Positions 8,611-17,867 of a stretch of 19,951 nucleotides of DNA are shown piece after piece (the first letter of the stretch is position 1; each line of letters starts with the position of its first letter). The stretch lies in NCBI GenBank assembly GCA_027600665.1, contig JADGJL010000495.1, positions 1-19,951 on the forward strand. Direction: 5' to 3'. The DNA is from Irineochytrium annulatum. Its lineage: Eukaryota; Chytridiomycota; Chytridiomycetes; Chytridiales; Chytridiaceae. The notes under the pieces are model-generated. The model saw only the letters and a list, made by a program, of their open reading frames with translations. It had not been told where the DNA came from and did not search any database. The translations under genes were made by a program, and so were the position numbers.

Positions 8611-11489
8611 ATGGTCCTCGCCGTCGAGCACGCGAGAAGCGTCGAGGAGCCGGAGACCGGCCGTGCCACTGTCGGCGCGAACCAGAAGCGGAGGCGGTCT
8701 TCCCTCGCGGGCGGTACGTCGAGTTCGGGCTACACTTCACCTTCCGTCGCGTGTGCTGACGCCATACCTCTTGCTTAGCACCCGGCATGCTTGGGACAGA
8801 TGGGCCGTGGTGGACTGACGCTTCCGGCCGGACGGTGATGCTCCGCGGCGTGAACCTGGGCGGCTCGGCCAAGCTGCCGCGCTTCCCTGAGATGCCGTCG
8901 CACGTCGGGGGGCGGGCCTTCTTCGAGGACAGGAAGGTGTCGTTTGTGGGGAGGCCGTTCGATCTCGCGGACGCCGACGAACACTTCGCGCGGTTAAGGC
9001 GGTGGGGGTTCAACTTCTTAAGGTTCAATGTCACGTGGGAGAGCCTAGAGCATGAGGGGCCGTAAGTGTCCTTCGCGGTGCTATCTACGCATGCTTTTCT
9101 TACACTATCCGGGCTTTAGAGGTATCTACGACTTTGAGTATATGGATTACGTCGTCGAAATCCTCAAGCGCGCAAAGTATTTCGGCTTCCGCGTCTTCAT
9201 CGACCCACATCAGGACGTTTGGTCGCGGTACAGCGGGGGTTCTGGAGCACCCGGTTGGACGTTCAGGGCCGCCGGGTTGGACGTCTTTAAATTCAAGGAC
9301 ACGTACGCGGCGCTGGTGCACAACACGTACGATGACCCAAAGAGCTTTCCGAAGATGATTTGGGCGACGAACTACAACAAGCTAGCTTGGTGAGCTTGCG
9401 TTCCGCGTCTGCTCCCCAGTAGTCGTTAACCTTGATTTTATCAGCGCAACAATGTTTACATTGTTCTTTGGCGGGAAGACGTTTGCGCCGAGTTGTAAGG
9501 GACCTGACGGCTCCAGCATCCAGACCTTCCTGCAAGAGCATTACGTGAACGCCTTCGCAGAGCTCGCCAGACGGATCCATGCGTCTTCGGATGTCTTAGA
9601 AGACGAGGTTGTCATCGGTACGTTGCTGCAAAGTTGTTCAACCGCCATGCTAACCTCCCTTAGGTTATGACACATTGAACGAACCCCATCAAGGCTACAT
9701 CGGCATTAAAAACCTCTCCGTCCGCGACCCATCCCAAGATCTCCTCAACGGCCTCACGCCGACACCGTTCCAGTCCATGCTCCTCGGCATGGGCAACCCC
9801 TGCCCTAACGTGGAAAACTACCGCCTTACCTCATTTGGCCCCCAAAAGGTCGGCACCGTCTCCCTCACCCCACCGCCATTCACGACCGCCTGGCTAGACG
9901 GCTCCTGCCTCTGGGCCCGCGAGGGCGTCTGGGACCGCAAATCCCTCACCCTTCTCCGCCCCGACCACTTCGCGACCGACCCCTCCACCGGCGCGCCCAT
10001 CGACTTTCTGTCTGGCTTTTGGCGCCCCTTCGTCCAACGCTTCACGAGCGCCATACGCGCCGTCCACGCCAATGCCGTCATGTTTATCGAGCCCCCCGTG
10101 AACGAGCACCCGCCGCCTTGGGCTCGGGAGAACGGGGACCCGGTCGACCGCATCGCGTACGCGCCGCACTGGTATGATGGCCCGACGCTGGTGAACAAGC
10201 GGTTCAACAAAATTTTCACTGTCGATTTCATCGGGCTTAAGCGGGGGCGATACGCGCACCCGCTGCTGTCGCTCAAATTCGGCTCACGGGGCATCAGGAA
10301 GTGCTTCGCGGATCAGATTGGGACATTGAGAAGGGAGGGGCTGGAGTACTTGGGGCAGCACCCGTGCCTCCTGGGCGAGATCGGTGTGCCGTTCGATATG
10401 GATAAAGGGCGGAGCTTCAGGACGGGAGATTATCGGAATCAGACGCATGCGATGGACGTGAACCTCGCGGCGCTGGAGGCGAACCTGATGAGTTTCACGC
10501 TGTGGAACTACTGCGCGGAGAACACGCACGAGTGGGGGGATGGATGGAACGGGGAGGATCTGTCTATTTACTCCAGGCCAGCTGGCGCCGGCGCCGTCAG
10601 GCTGCCGAGCACACGAAAGGCTTCGCAGTCGGCAGCGGACGGCAGCGTCGACGAGGTGAAGCTTCGGCGACTGAAGCTCATTAACGACAACGACACTGTT
10701 ATCGATATCCCCGTTCTACCCCTGCGCGACGCATCCCCATCCCGCTCGACTCTGACATTCGTTACACCGCCCACGAACCCCGACACCACGATGTACTACG
10801 ACGCCCCATCCACCACCTCCACCTCCTCCCTGCCGCGCACACCGCCCAACCCACCGCGTACCATCACATATACGGTCGACCCAACCAACCTCGCGTCCGA
10901 GCCGTACCTCGACACCGGCGCACGCGCGCTTGAATCCTTCTCGCGACCGTTCCCTGTCCTGACGCCCGGCACGCCACTGCACCTCTCCTTCGACCCAAAG
11001 TCCTCCGTCTTCTCATATACCTTCTCGCACCCGATCGACCCGCGTCAGCCGTCCACAGGGACCGTCGTGCGGCGCAAGGGCTTCCCGCACCAGCGCCGGA
11101 GATCGGGTGTGCTGGCCCACGCGCACCACGACAACGAGCGCGGGGTCGGCGCGTCCGTGCATCGCGCGTGTGAGGTGGAGATATACCTCCCGCCGTCGCA
11201 CTTCAGGGAGTCGGATGGCATAGAGGTGTGGGTCAGTGCCGGCGCGGTCAAGATCGATTGGACGGACCGGCGGCTGCGATGGCGATGTGAGGGTTTTGAT
11301 GAGGATGGGATCTGGACCGGGCTGGCGAAAGGCGGGGTCGTCAGGGGCGGGGAGGTGGAGCATACAATCGTAGTGAGGAGGAAAGGGGCTTGGAGGGAGG
11401 CGATAGAGGTTGTTGGGGACAAAAGGATGAGGGAGATAGAGAGGGCGCTTGAGGGAGATGAAAAGGCACGAGGTTGCTGCGTTATGTAG
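8611..11489 (+). CDS. GH5 glycosidase, Egh1/EGCrP2-type steryl beta-glucosidase, with C-terminal CaaX-like motif
   Basis: Expected to hydrolyse glucose from steryl glucoside (yeast Egh1 and Cryptococcus EGCrP2 activity); related EGCrP1 acts on glucosylceramide, so exact substrate is inferred. Exons 8611-8713, 8779-9061, 9120-9389, 9445-9617 and 9664-11489 join in frame to 884 aa. Family landmarks: MLRGVNLGGSAKLP (about 55-68), FIDPHQDVWSRYSGGSGAPG, TMFTLFFGGKTFAP, catalytic acid/base Glu283 in YDTLNEPH, YAPHWYDG (His445) and nucleophile Glu515 in LLGEIGVPFDMDKG. A beta-sandwich GH5_C region occupies the C-terminus. Residues 881-884 are CCVM, a CaaX-type farnesylation signal. No signal peptide or membrane helix is seen, so it is probably cytosolic or membrane-tethered by lipid. 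The first exon is inferred from a good GTACGT/CTGAC/CTTAG intron; translation could instead begin at 8787 (826 aa). Confidence 0.88.
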
Positions 11490-11860
11490 CATGATTGCGG
11501 AACACTTACATTGCTGAGTTCTTACGCGTTAACGTTGAACGACATTTCTGCATCGCTTGCAATAATTATGTGGACAAATACAAATACGAATGCACTTTTT
11601 CTTTCATCGAGCTCGCTGTATGAACGAAAAAAAAAATCGTAATCGACTGTGAAGATAAAACTTGATAATCCCGTGCACTTAAAGGGACAAGCCGTACGTG
11701 ACCTCAGGATGCTGGACGGATGCTCAACGAAGAAAGAAAAATACACGGTAGAAGGAAGGTACTGCCTCAAAAGTTGCCTTTCCCTACACCGCCACGTCAG
11801 GGTATACATAAGCCTCGTCACGTCCACGATTGGCAACTTCGTTCCTCGCACGGCATCACA
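11490..11860. promoter_or_regulatory. Intergenic region: 3' UTR of GH5 gene and promoter of next gene
   Basis: This 371-bp AT-richer stretch contains an A-run near 11628-11637. A TATA-like TATACATAA sits at 11803-11811, about 50 nt before the next ATG, flanked by two CACGTC sequences (11793-11798 and 11820-11825). These could be transcription-factor half-sites. No gene is seen. Confidence 0.4.
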
Positions 11861-13195
11861 ATGGCCTCCTCGTCTTCCGCTGTCGCGGCCCTGGCCACTC
11901 CTGCCGACTATCCCCGTCCCTCGTCCCCATCCGAGATGCCCCTCCTGCCACCCGCCGCGTCCCCGCTGGCGCCTGCGGAGCAGCGCAAAGTTGACCCCAC
12001 GCCAACGTACGATCCGCCGCCCGTGCCGCCGCCGGACTTCCAGATCCCGGCCTACGAGGAAGCCACCGCCGCCGCCGCGGGGCAGGCGAAGCCCGCCGGG
12101 GTGCTGGACGCGCCGCCGGATTACTTCGACGTGAGCCTTGTTCCAGCTGCAAACGTTCTGTAAGTCTCGACTTGCCCTCTCGGTTCAAGGGAGCTGACGT
12201 TGCGATAGATGGAGAACTCAGATGCAGCCTATGGAGGGTTCAACGGTGCCTTTCAAGAGGACGTCGGCCGGCTGCGTCGAGACCCATGACCCCATCCTTG
12301 ACTCCAACGTAAGCATTTTGATGAACACGCGCTGTTTAAGATGAGGCTTACGCGTTCACGTTATTTGCAGCCCGACGAGCTTTATCGGTTCTTCATGACG
12401 CACCTGGTCGAGAAGCCGGCGCTGATCGTCAGAATAACCGGTTCCCACACCGAGTCGCACACCAGGACAGAGACCACGACAAACGCGGATGGATCCACTT
12501 CCACGCATACCGTTACGGAGACACGGGTGAGCACCTTTTGTGGTTTTCCGTTGTATCTGCTTTCCTGTACGCTAAGAAGTGAATTTGCGTCAATAGACCG
12601 TCACCGACTTCAGTTTCCGCATGGACGCTAGCAATTACGTCGCTCCAGACTGGGAAAGATGTGTCGCTCGGGCGAGAAAGAACAAACCCCAGGACTCCGA
12701 CTTCGGCCAGTGGCGAGAGGTTCTCGAGGCCTACACAAGCTCAACGAACCAGCTTAAAGAGTGAGCTAAGTTTGTTCAATCTGAGTTGGCGCGACGATCG
12801 GTTTCTGATTTACTTTCGACAGAATTCATCTCAAAAAGGAGATCATCTGGGACTACGCGAACTTAACGCCTCAGCTCCGCGCCCTCGTCCGCATGACGGG
12901 CTACCGTAACGACATCCACATCTCCTACGAACATCGCGCCCACGAGATCTCGGTATACTCCTCCTCGGAGATCATGAAGCTCAGCCGCGCGTGCTGGATG
13001 CGCACGCTCTGCGTCATTACGTGCCTATGGATCATCTTCCTGCCAGCCTTCCTGATTGCGAGGAGAAATGTCAAGGACAGGCTGCACGCGTATTATAACT
13101 GCGTCGCGCCCGCATCTGTGTTTTACAACAACAACGCCGGGATCATCGCGGGCGCGGTGGCAACGAGGTCGTATGGGATGTTTATAGCGCGCTGA
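11861..13195 (+). CDS. Conserved fungal-type single-pass membrane protein with PPxY motif, function unknown
   Basis: Exons 11861-12159, 12209-12308, 12371-12526, 12597-12760 and 12823-13195 join in frame to 363 aa. Residues 1-100 are disordered and Pro/Ala/Ser-rich, with PTYDPPP, PAYEEAT and a canonical PPxY (PPDY, 85-88), the motif bound by WW domains of Nedd4/Rsp5-type ubiquitin ligases. A central region contains ITGSHTESHTRTET and TVTDFSFRMD, resembling a widespread uncharacterised fungal protein family as I remember it. A hydrophobic helix spans about 300-319 and is followed by basic ARRNVKDR. There is no signal peptide. The membrane topology and ubiquitin-ligase link are inferences. Function is unknown; a plasma-membrane or endosomal sorting role would fit but is not shown. 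All introns (49-70 nt) have good GT-AG ends. Confidence 0.8.
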
Positions 13196-13655
13196 GATGA
13201 TCATTTTCTTTTCTTTTTTTTTTTTGGGAGGGGGAGATGCTGACAGGTTAACGGATGGCGGACGTAGGGTACTGAGTTTGTGACCTCTTTTGATAAGTGT
13301 CAGCTTTATTGACCACTGCAAGTTTTCCGCTTACTGTATATTTTAGCAATATAATACTATCTTTCATTGATTATCCGTTCGAGATAAGGAAGGCATGCAG
13401 AACTACGCGGATGAAGGGATGAAGGACACTCGATCATGAAAATAGGATATCAAATCAGGTAGAATACTGACCAGTGACGCACCAGATGGTTGCATGTGAT
13501 GTCAAAGCACCGACCGGTCACCGCCGCTTCACGAGCTTTGCATTGCAACGCACCCTGTCCCGTGGTCCGTGGCACTCCCACCTGCCAGCTCACCTGCTCC
13601 AACGCCGCCAGCTCGGTCGGAACCTCTTCGACCTGGTCGCCACCCGCATCCTCCG
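13196..13655. promoter_or_regulatory. Intergenic region between the PPxY gene and the 82-aa gene
   Basis: It begins with a pyrimidine-rich run (about 13202-13225) just after the upstream stop, then AT-rich sequence that probably contains the poly(A) site, then a GC-richer leader before the ATG at 13656. Open frames around 13474-13650 have no coding character that I recognise. Confidence 0.4.
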
Positions 13656-13976
13656 ATGTCCGCCCTGCTCTTCAACCCCTACGCCCCCGAGGCGGTCGTC
13701 CGCCGCGTCGTCGTCGAACCAGCTGCATTTCTCGACTCTCCACTGGCCCGCGACGGCCTCCCCATCCTAGCACGGTGGCGGGGGAACGAGAGGGATGAGA
13801 AGAGATGGAAGCTTATGGCGAAGTTCAGCATGTAAGTTGCTATCCGTCGTTCCCCTTTTTCCCCCCAGGTCCGTGCGGAGAACTAATGAGCCTTCATCTG
13901 CAGAAACAACAGAGCCCACCAGGTGGTTTGCTTGCTCATTTTGGCGCTGCACTTCGTCGTGATTATGGGCAAGTGA
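13656..13976 (+). CDS. Small tail-anchored-like membrane protein, 82 aa, unknown
   Basis: Exons 13656-13831 and 13904-13976 join in frame (AT|A) to an 82-residue protein. The 72-nt intron has donor GTAAGT, a CTAAT branch-like site and CTGCAG acceptor, which is the main support for a real gene. The N-terminal 60 residues are mixed and charged (WRGNERDEKRWKLMAKF). A C-terminal hydrophobic helix (VVCLLILALHFVVIMGK) ends the protein, as in tail-anchored or small mitochondrial/ER membrane subunits. I do not recognise a family. The GC-rich third codon positions in exon 1 agree with neighbouring genes. It is transcribed in the same direction as the upstream gene and converges on the carboxypeptidase gene. 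Confidence 0.6.
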
Positions 13977-14392
13977 ATTAAGCAGCACTGTGCCAGTTGG
14001 GAGTCGAGAATTTATTATACCAGAGAAGAGAGAAATTACTCGCGGAGGGAGAGAGGGAGACGAAGAAATGTGGGCGGAAATTGCACATAAACACCTGATA
14101 GCTTGTATAGGAGCCACCATCCTTGATTAGCTCAATACACATATTCGACTTTATTTTTAAGACATAAAAGAAGTTTAAAAAAGCAACGACTGTTCACCAA
14201 GTCGATGATTGTCTAGGAGCCACTGTCCTTGTTTAGCTCAAACACATTTCCAACCTTTTATCATGACAAGACAAAGGAAAGGAATCCAAACGGGCACCAA
14301 CTATCCCCCCAAGTCGCTGAAGACGGAAACAAGAATTAGCGGATATAAAGCAACACATGTAGCAAGGAAAGTCGCTATTAGTTACACAAATT
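13977..14392. other. Convergent 3' intergenic region with a direct repeat
   Basis: This 416-bp AT-rich region lies between the stop codons of the 82-aa gene (+) and the carboxypeptidase gene (-). It holds a duplicated segment of about 50 bp described separately. No coding sequence is supported. Confidence 0.55.
14103..14258 (+). repeat. Imperfect direct repeat, about 50 bp, 106-bp offset
   Basis: Copy A (14103-14152) and copy B (14209-14258) align without gaps at about 80% identity. Shared blocks include TAGGAGCCAC, TCCTTG, TTAGCTCAA and ACACAT. The intervening about 56 bp is AT-rich and not obviously duplicated. The repeat falls where the two convergent transcripts end, so it may belong to one or both 3' UTRs, or be a decayed short mobile-element fragment. 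Confidence 0.7.
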
Positions 14393-16532
14393 CTATCTGA
14401 CCAGCCTGCTCGAACTCGAACCAGCAACACCCTCCTCGCTTTCCCTCCGGAAAATCTCTTCATCCTCAACCGTGTTAAGCTCGTGCCTGTTGTACACAAT
14501 GGTTGGCATCGCAAGGGAAAGTAATTTCAAAATAACACAAACCATTGACTTCCACCAGAGCCTTGCGCTTGCCGTCTCGTTGGCCCTCTCTTCTTCTTGA
14601 ACAGCCCATCCAGAAGCGTAAACCCTCGTGTCCTAAGCAATTGGTACACGAAGAACGCAATCCCGGCTAAGAGGAAGAAGCCAATGAAGGCAACGGCGAT
14701 CCCACCCGACGACGAGCCCGCATCCGCGCCGTCCTCGCCTGTCGGGCCGTCGTACCCCAAGTCATCCTCCGCCTTCGCAGGCGGCTCCACAGGCGGAGAC
14801 GGCGAGATCAACGGCGGTGGTGGCGATGGCGGCGTTGGCGGCTTTTCACCCGCCTTCGGTGGCGACACCGCCCCATAGCCCTTAACGTCCCCTCCGACCT
14901 CGCTCAACAGCCCAACCTCGACACCGTCGATCACGCCAATGAACCGGTTGAACACATCCAGCGACTCCAGCGGCCTATCGCTGGGCACCATGTGCGACCC
15001 CTCGTAGATGACCACGTTCGTCAGATTGCCTCGTTTCCTATAGGTCCCGACCTCCGTCCCGTTGATCCTCCACGCTTTTGCGGGATTATCATCCCCCATT
15101 CCCTTGGCCCCACCCCACGTCATATTCCCCACCATCCACTCAATGCCCAGCACGTTGCAGATCAGGTCCTTGTCCCCGTTGAACAGCAGGATTGGCGTCC
15201 GGCTCACCAGATCTGGTATTAGCTTGTACGGCGGCTCGCTGTCCGTCGACAGGCTAGACCCGACGCTGCCCCTGCACTCCTCCCACTTCTTCCCGTCCCC
15301 AACGGGCGCGTGAAGCGCCAGCCGCACCTCCGGCCTGGTCAAGTACGTCTTCATATCCTGCACCCCCGCCGGCCACGCCAGTAACCCACACCCCTGACCC
15401 GGCCCGGTGTCGTGGTTCCGGATGTCGTACATGTTGATGCAGAACTGGCCCGGCTCGGCCTGAGACGAGTCGAGGATGCCGTTGAGGACGGTCTCGCATT
15501 GGAGCTGCTTGATGGTCTCATGGGGGTTATTGTGGAGAGCGACCGCGCATTTTTCCCATGCGCTGCGGACCTGGTCGACGAAGCGACCTTTGAGAATCGA
15601 GTGAGACATTGCGAAGTCGTAGTACGAGGCGTATTGCCGAGTCGGGTCCATCCAGCCGTTGCCGATGAGGAGGCCCTTCAAGTTGAATTTTTTGCTCTGA
15701 TGCGCGTTAAACAAGACGGGCACAACGGCGGATCGCCATAAATTATTACCCGCGCGGTCTTAACGTCGTCGTTGCTGGCCGTGATGGCCGTCGCGAAATA
15801 GGGTATGAAAACGCCGGCGAAACTCTCGCCAGCAAGATACAAGTCGTACTTTCTGAGATCCGGCCAGATCTGCGAGCCATACGGTAAGCAACACGTTTCT
15901 AAACTAATGGAGAACCCTGACCGACCTCAAAGAAGTTTTCCATAAACGTCATGAAATGCGTCGTGACAGCCTCCATGTTCTGATCCTCCTTGCCCCCATC
16001 CATCGTGCTGTAACCCGTACCCAGCGGCTGATCCAGGAACACGACCGTCGCGCCGTGATGCCACGAGTGCTCCTTCACCGTCAGCGACCCATTCGGGTGC
16101 GGCATGAAGGGCCCGTTCTCCAGAAAAACGCCGTCCATCGACGAGCAACCGGGCCCACCGTTCATCCAGACCAACAACTTTCGATGTGGCGGGCGCTGCG
16201 GGTAGGTGGCGTCGAGCATGAGGAAGAAGAGCGAGGCGTGGATGGCCGGGTCCACGGGGATCGAGCTAGGAAATCAGCGGTTAGGTCAGGTATCCGAGGG
16301 AAGAGGTAGCAGGCTCACCCAGCGTGGATCACGAAGTTGTCGAACGCGGACTGGTCCAGGCCGGGCAAGGAGTCGACGTAGAAGTCCGCGGCTGCCGGGA
16401 TGAAAGTGAGGTTAACACCGAATCAAGCGGCAATTAGGACTTGCGATCGCGGGGATCGCGTGCGGAGGGAAGCTTACCAGCCAGCTTGGCGGGGGCCGCG
16501 GGTGTCGCCGGCGCCGCGATGGGGTCTGTCAT
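14393..16532 (-). CDS. KEX1-like serine carboxypeptidase (peptidase S10), membrane-anchored
   Basis: Removes C-terminal Lys/Arg from pro-peptides in the late Golgi in the yeast Kex1 family. Exons (complement): 16478-16532, 16319-16391, 15926-16265, 15750-15869, 14543-15696 and 14393-14486, giving 611 aa in frame. Residues: ADFYVDSLPGL near the start, substrate-binding NGGPGCSS (78-85), catalytic Ser172 in AGESFAG, Asp373 in FNGDKDLICN and His431 in EGSHMVP. The triad is complete. A Pro-rich stalk leads to a membrane helix (about 528-549), then a basic RTRGF..KKK segment and an acidic tail (HELNTVEDEEIF). The last exon is inferred from a short intron (14487-14542) and gives the acidic ending expected of KEX1 proteins. 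Oddity: the first exon from ATG 16532 encodes an Ala/Pro-rich 18-mer with no hydrophobic core, so a signal-peptide exon may be missed. Two donors are weak (GTCGGT, GTAATA). Confidence 0.9.
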
Positions 16533-16571
16533 GTTCACTTGCCTGGCTTGGTCGCAAGAATTTCAGTGGGA

Positions 16572-16978
16572 ATGAACTGGCTGGACTACCTGCCGGGTGA
16601 GGAAGGGTCGGAGGAGGTTGGAGATCCCTGTCGCGGCCGCTGGATCAGGTCAGATACTTCATTTTCGGCTCTTTCAAAGTGAACGCTTTACCCGGTGCGG
16701 CTGAGTCGTTCGAGGACGCAACGCGCGATCCCGCAACGAAGGCGTTGCGATCGCTGCAGGAATGCGCCACAGCGAGCGCACCGCGACCGACGTGTTCTTC
16801 GCGGGTGCCGAGCTCGCCAAGGAGGGAAAGGGTGCCAAACCGATTGGGGTTTTGGCGGGTGGGTGTTGTGGTTGCGAACGTGATCACGTTCCTCGGGGTG
16901 GTGCAAGGACTACAGGATAACCACGGAGATCTCTCAGGAGTACAGCAGCGGCGCGAATACAGGAGTATGGAACGCTGA
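16572..16978 (+). pseudogene. Possible small membrane-protein gene with a reading-frame break
   Basis: From ATG 16762 a frame with strongly G/C-ending codons encodes MRHSERTATDVFFAGAELAK and continues to about 16845; it then runs on only to a stop at 16918-16920 (52 aa). The next frame is open from before this point to a stop at 16976-16978 and encodes a hydrophobic stretch (FWRVGVVVANVITFLGVVQG) and a hydrophilic tail. The switch falls at a GGGGTTTT run (16846-16853). A possible first exon is 16572-16596 (MNWLDYLPG, donor GTGAGG) spliced to 16760. It could be a real gene with a sequencing indel, a pseudogene, or chance. It is divergent from the carboxypeptidase with a 39-bp gap. No family recognised. 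Confidence 0.3.
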
Positions 16979-17867
16979 CGTCTCATGATTTACATAAGGA
17001 GCGGATGGATCGAAGAGGCAGGGCTCGAGAGATGGCGCAACGGAGGATAAGTTCATTGCGCACGGGGTGGTGAAGCTTTTGACGTTTTATTTTGGCGCAC
17101 GCAAGCTGCGGGACCCACAAAATCGTGGAGGACTTGGAGGCTATTGCCGGATGAGGCTGGCGACTTTCCTCCACGAAGGGTTTGTTCGTTACCTATCGCG
17201 GGCCGGCTTGCTTGACGAGGCGAAATTATCTCGGCGTTGTCAGGGAGTGGCGTCATAAACCGATTTTGCTGTTGTGGGGGTTGCCAGAAGTTCGACAATG
17301 TCGAAATCAGGAGAAGGGCCGGCCGAAAGTTCAAAGCACTTACTATCAGAGTTTGCAATCGACGTGGTTGACACGATAGAAAGCTTGTTTGTTCGGGAAA
17401 ATGGCAATGATGTTGAAATAAACAAACGCTTTGTTTACATACTAGCTCTTACCACAAGAGAGTGCATATTGCTGGTTCAGTTATGGCGAGTTTCTTTCTG
17501 TTCTACTTGGAGAAGAAAAGGCGCCCAACTCCCAACGCTGGAGGCCAAGACCTAATCGAGACTTTATTGTTCACTATCAAACCCACCAACATCAAACCAA
17601 TTTGAATGAAGAACGACTTAAATTGTCAACATGATAGGAGGTAAGGTACAGATCAAACAATGTCGCATGAGAGCGTACAGTGTATAGTTACTAATCCGAA
17701 TTGAAAGAGATTGAGGTGACAAGCCTTGACTGCGTAGCGAATTGATACTTATCCGTTATACATGGAAGGAAGCGAATTTGGAAAGGAAGAGGAAGAAACA
17801 AGGTAAATGGTCCCATGAGGGAAAAACACGAAGGAACACGAACACGGGCCTCGCCCCCGCTACGTGT
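16979..17867. other. Intergenic region upstream of the carboxypeptidase and downstream of the ZIP gene
   Basis: About 0.9 kb with lower GC than the flanking genes. It contains only one open frame worth noting (17298-17555, listed separately). The stretch 17560-17867 is AT-rich and should include the 3' UTR and poly(A) signal of the ZIP gene on the minus strand. No RNA gene or mobile element is recognised. Confidence 0.4.
17298..17555 (+). CDS. Uncertain ORF, 85 aa, AT-richer codons
   Basis: From ATG 17298 (ACA ATG context) the frame encodes MSKSGEGPAESSKHLLSEFA followed by IDVVDTIESLFVREN and a mildly hydrophobic stretch (FVYILALTTRECILLVQL). The amino-acid composition is protein-like, but codon third positions are not G/C-biased as in the neighbouring genes, and no family is recognised. 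It could be an orphan gene, part of a spliced transcript or chance. No splice partners were found. Confidence 0.2.
   Translation: MSKSGEGPAESSKHLLSEFAIDVVDTIESLFVRENGNDVEINKRFVYILALTTRECILLVQLWRVSFCSTWRRKGAQLPTLEAKT

Noticed and set aside
8498..9034. 178-codon minus-strand frame
   Set aside because: It runs antisense through the conserved RGVNLGG exon of the GH5 gene and has no domain signature.
11013..11492. 159-codon minus-strand frame over the end of the GH5 gene
   Set aside because: Opposes the GH5_C coding region and has low-complexity composition; no start context or homology recognised.
13474..13835. Longer N-terminal extensions of the 82-aa protein in three frames
   Set aside because: The extensions are low-complexity Pro/Ser/Arg stretches; the ATG at 13656 starts the protein-like part.
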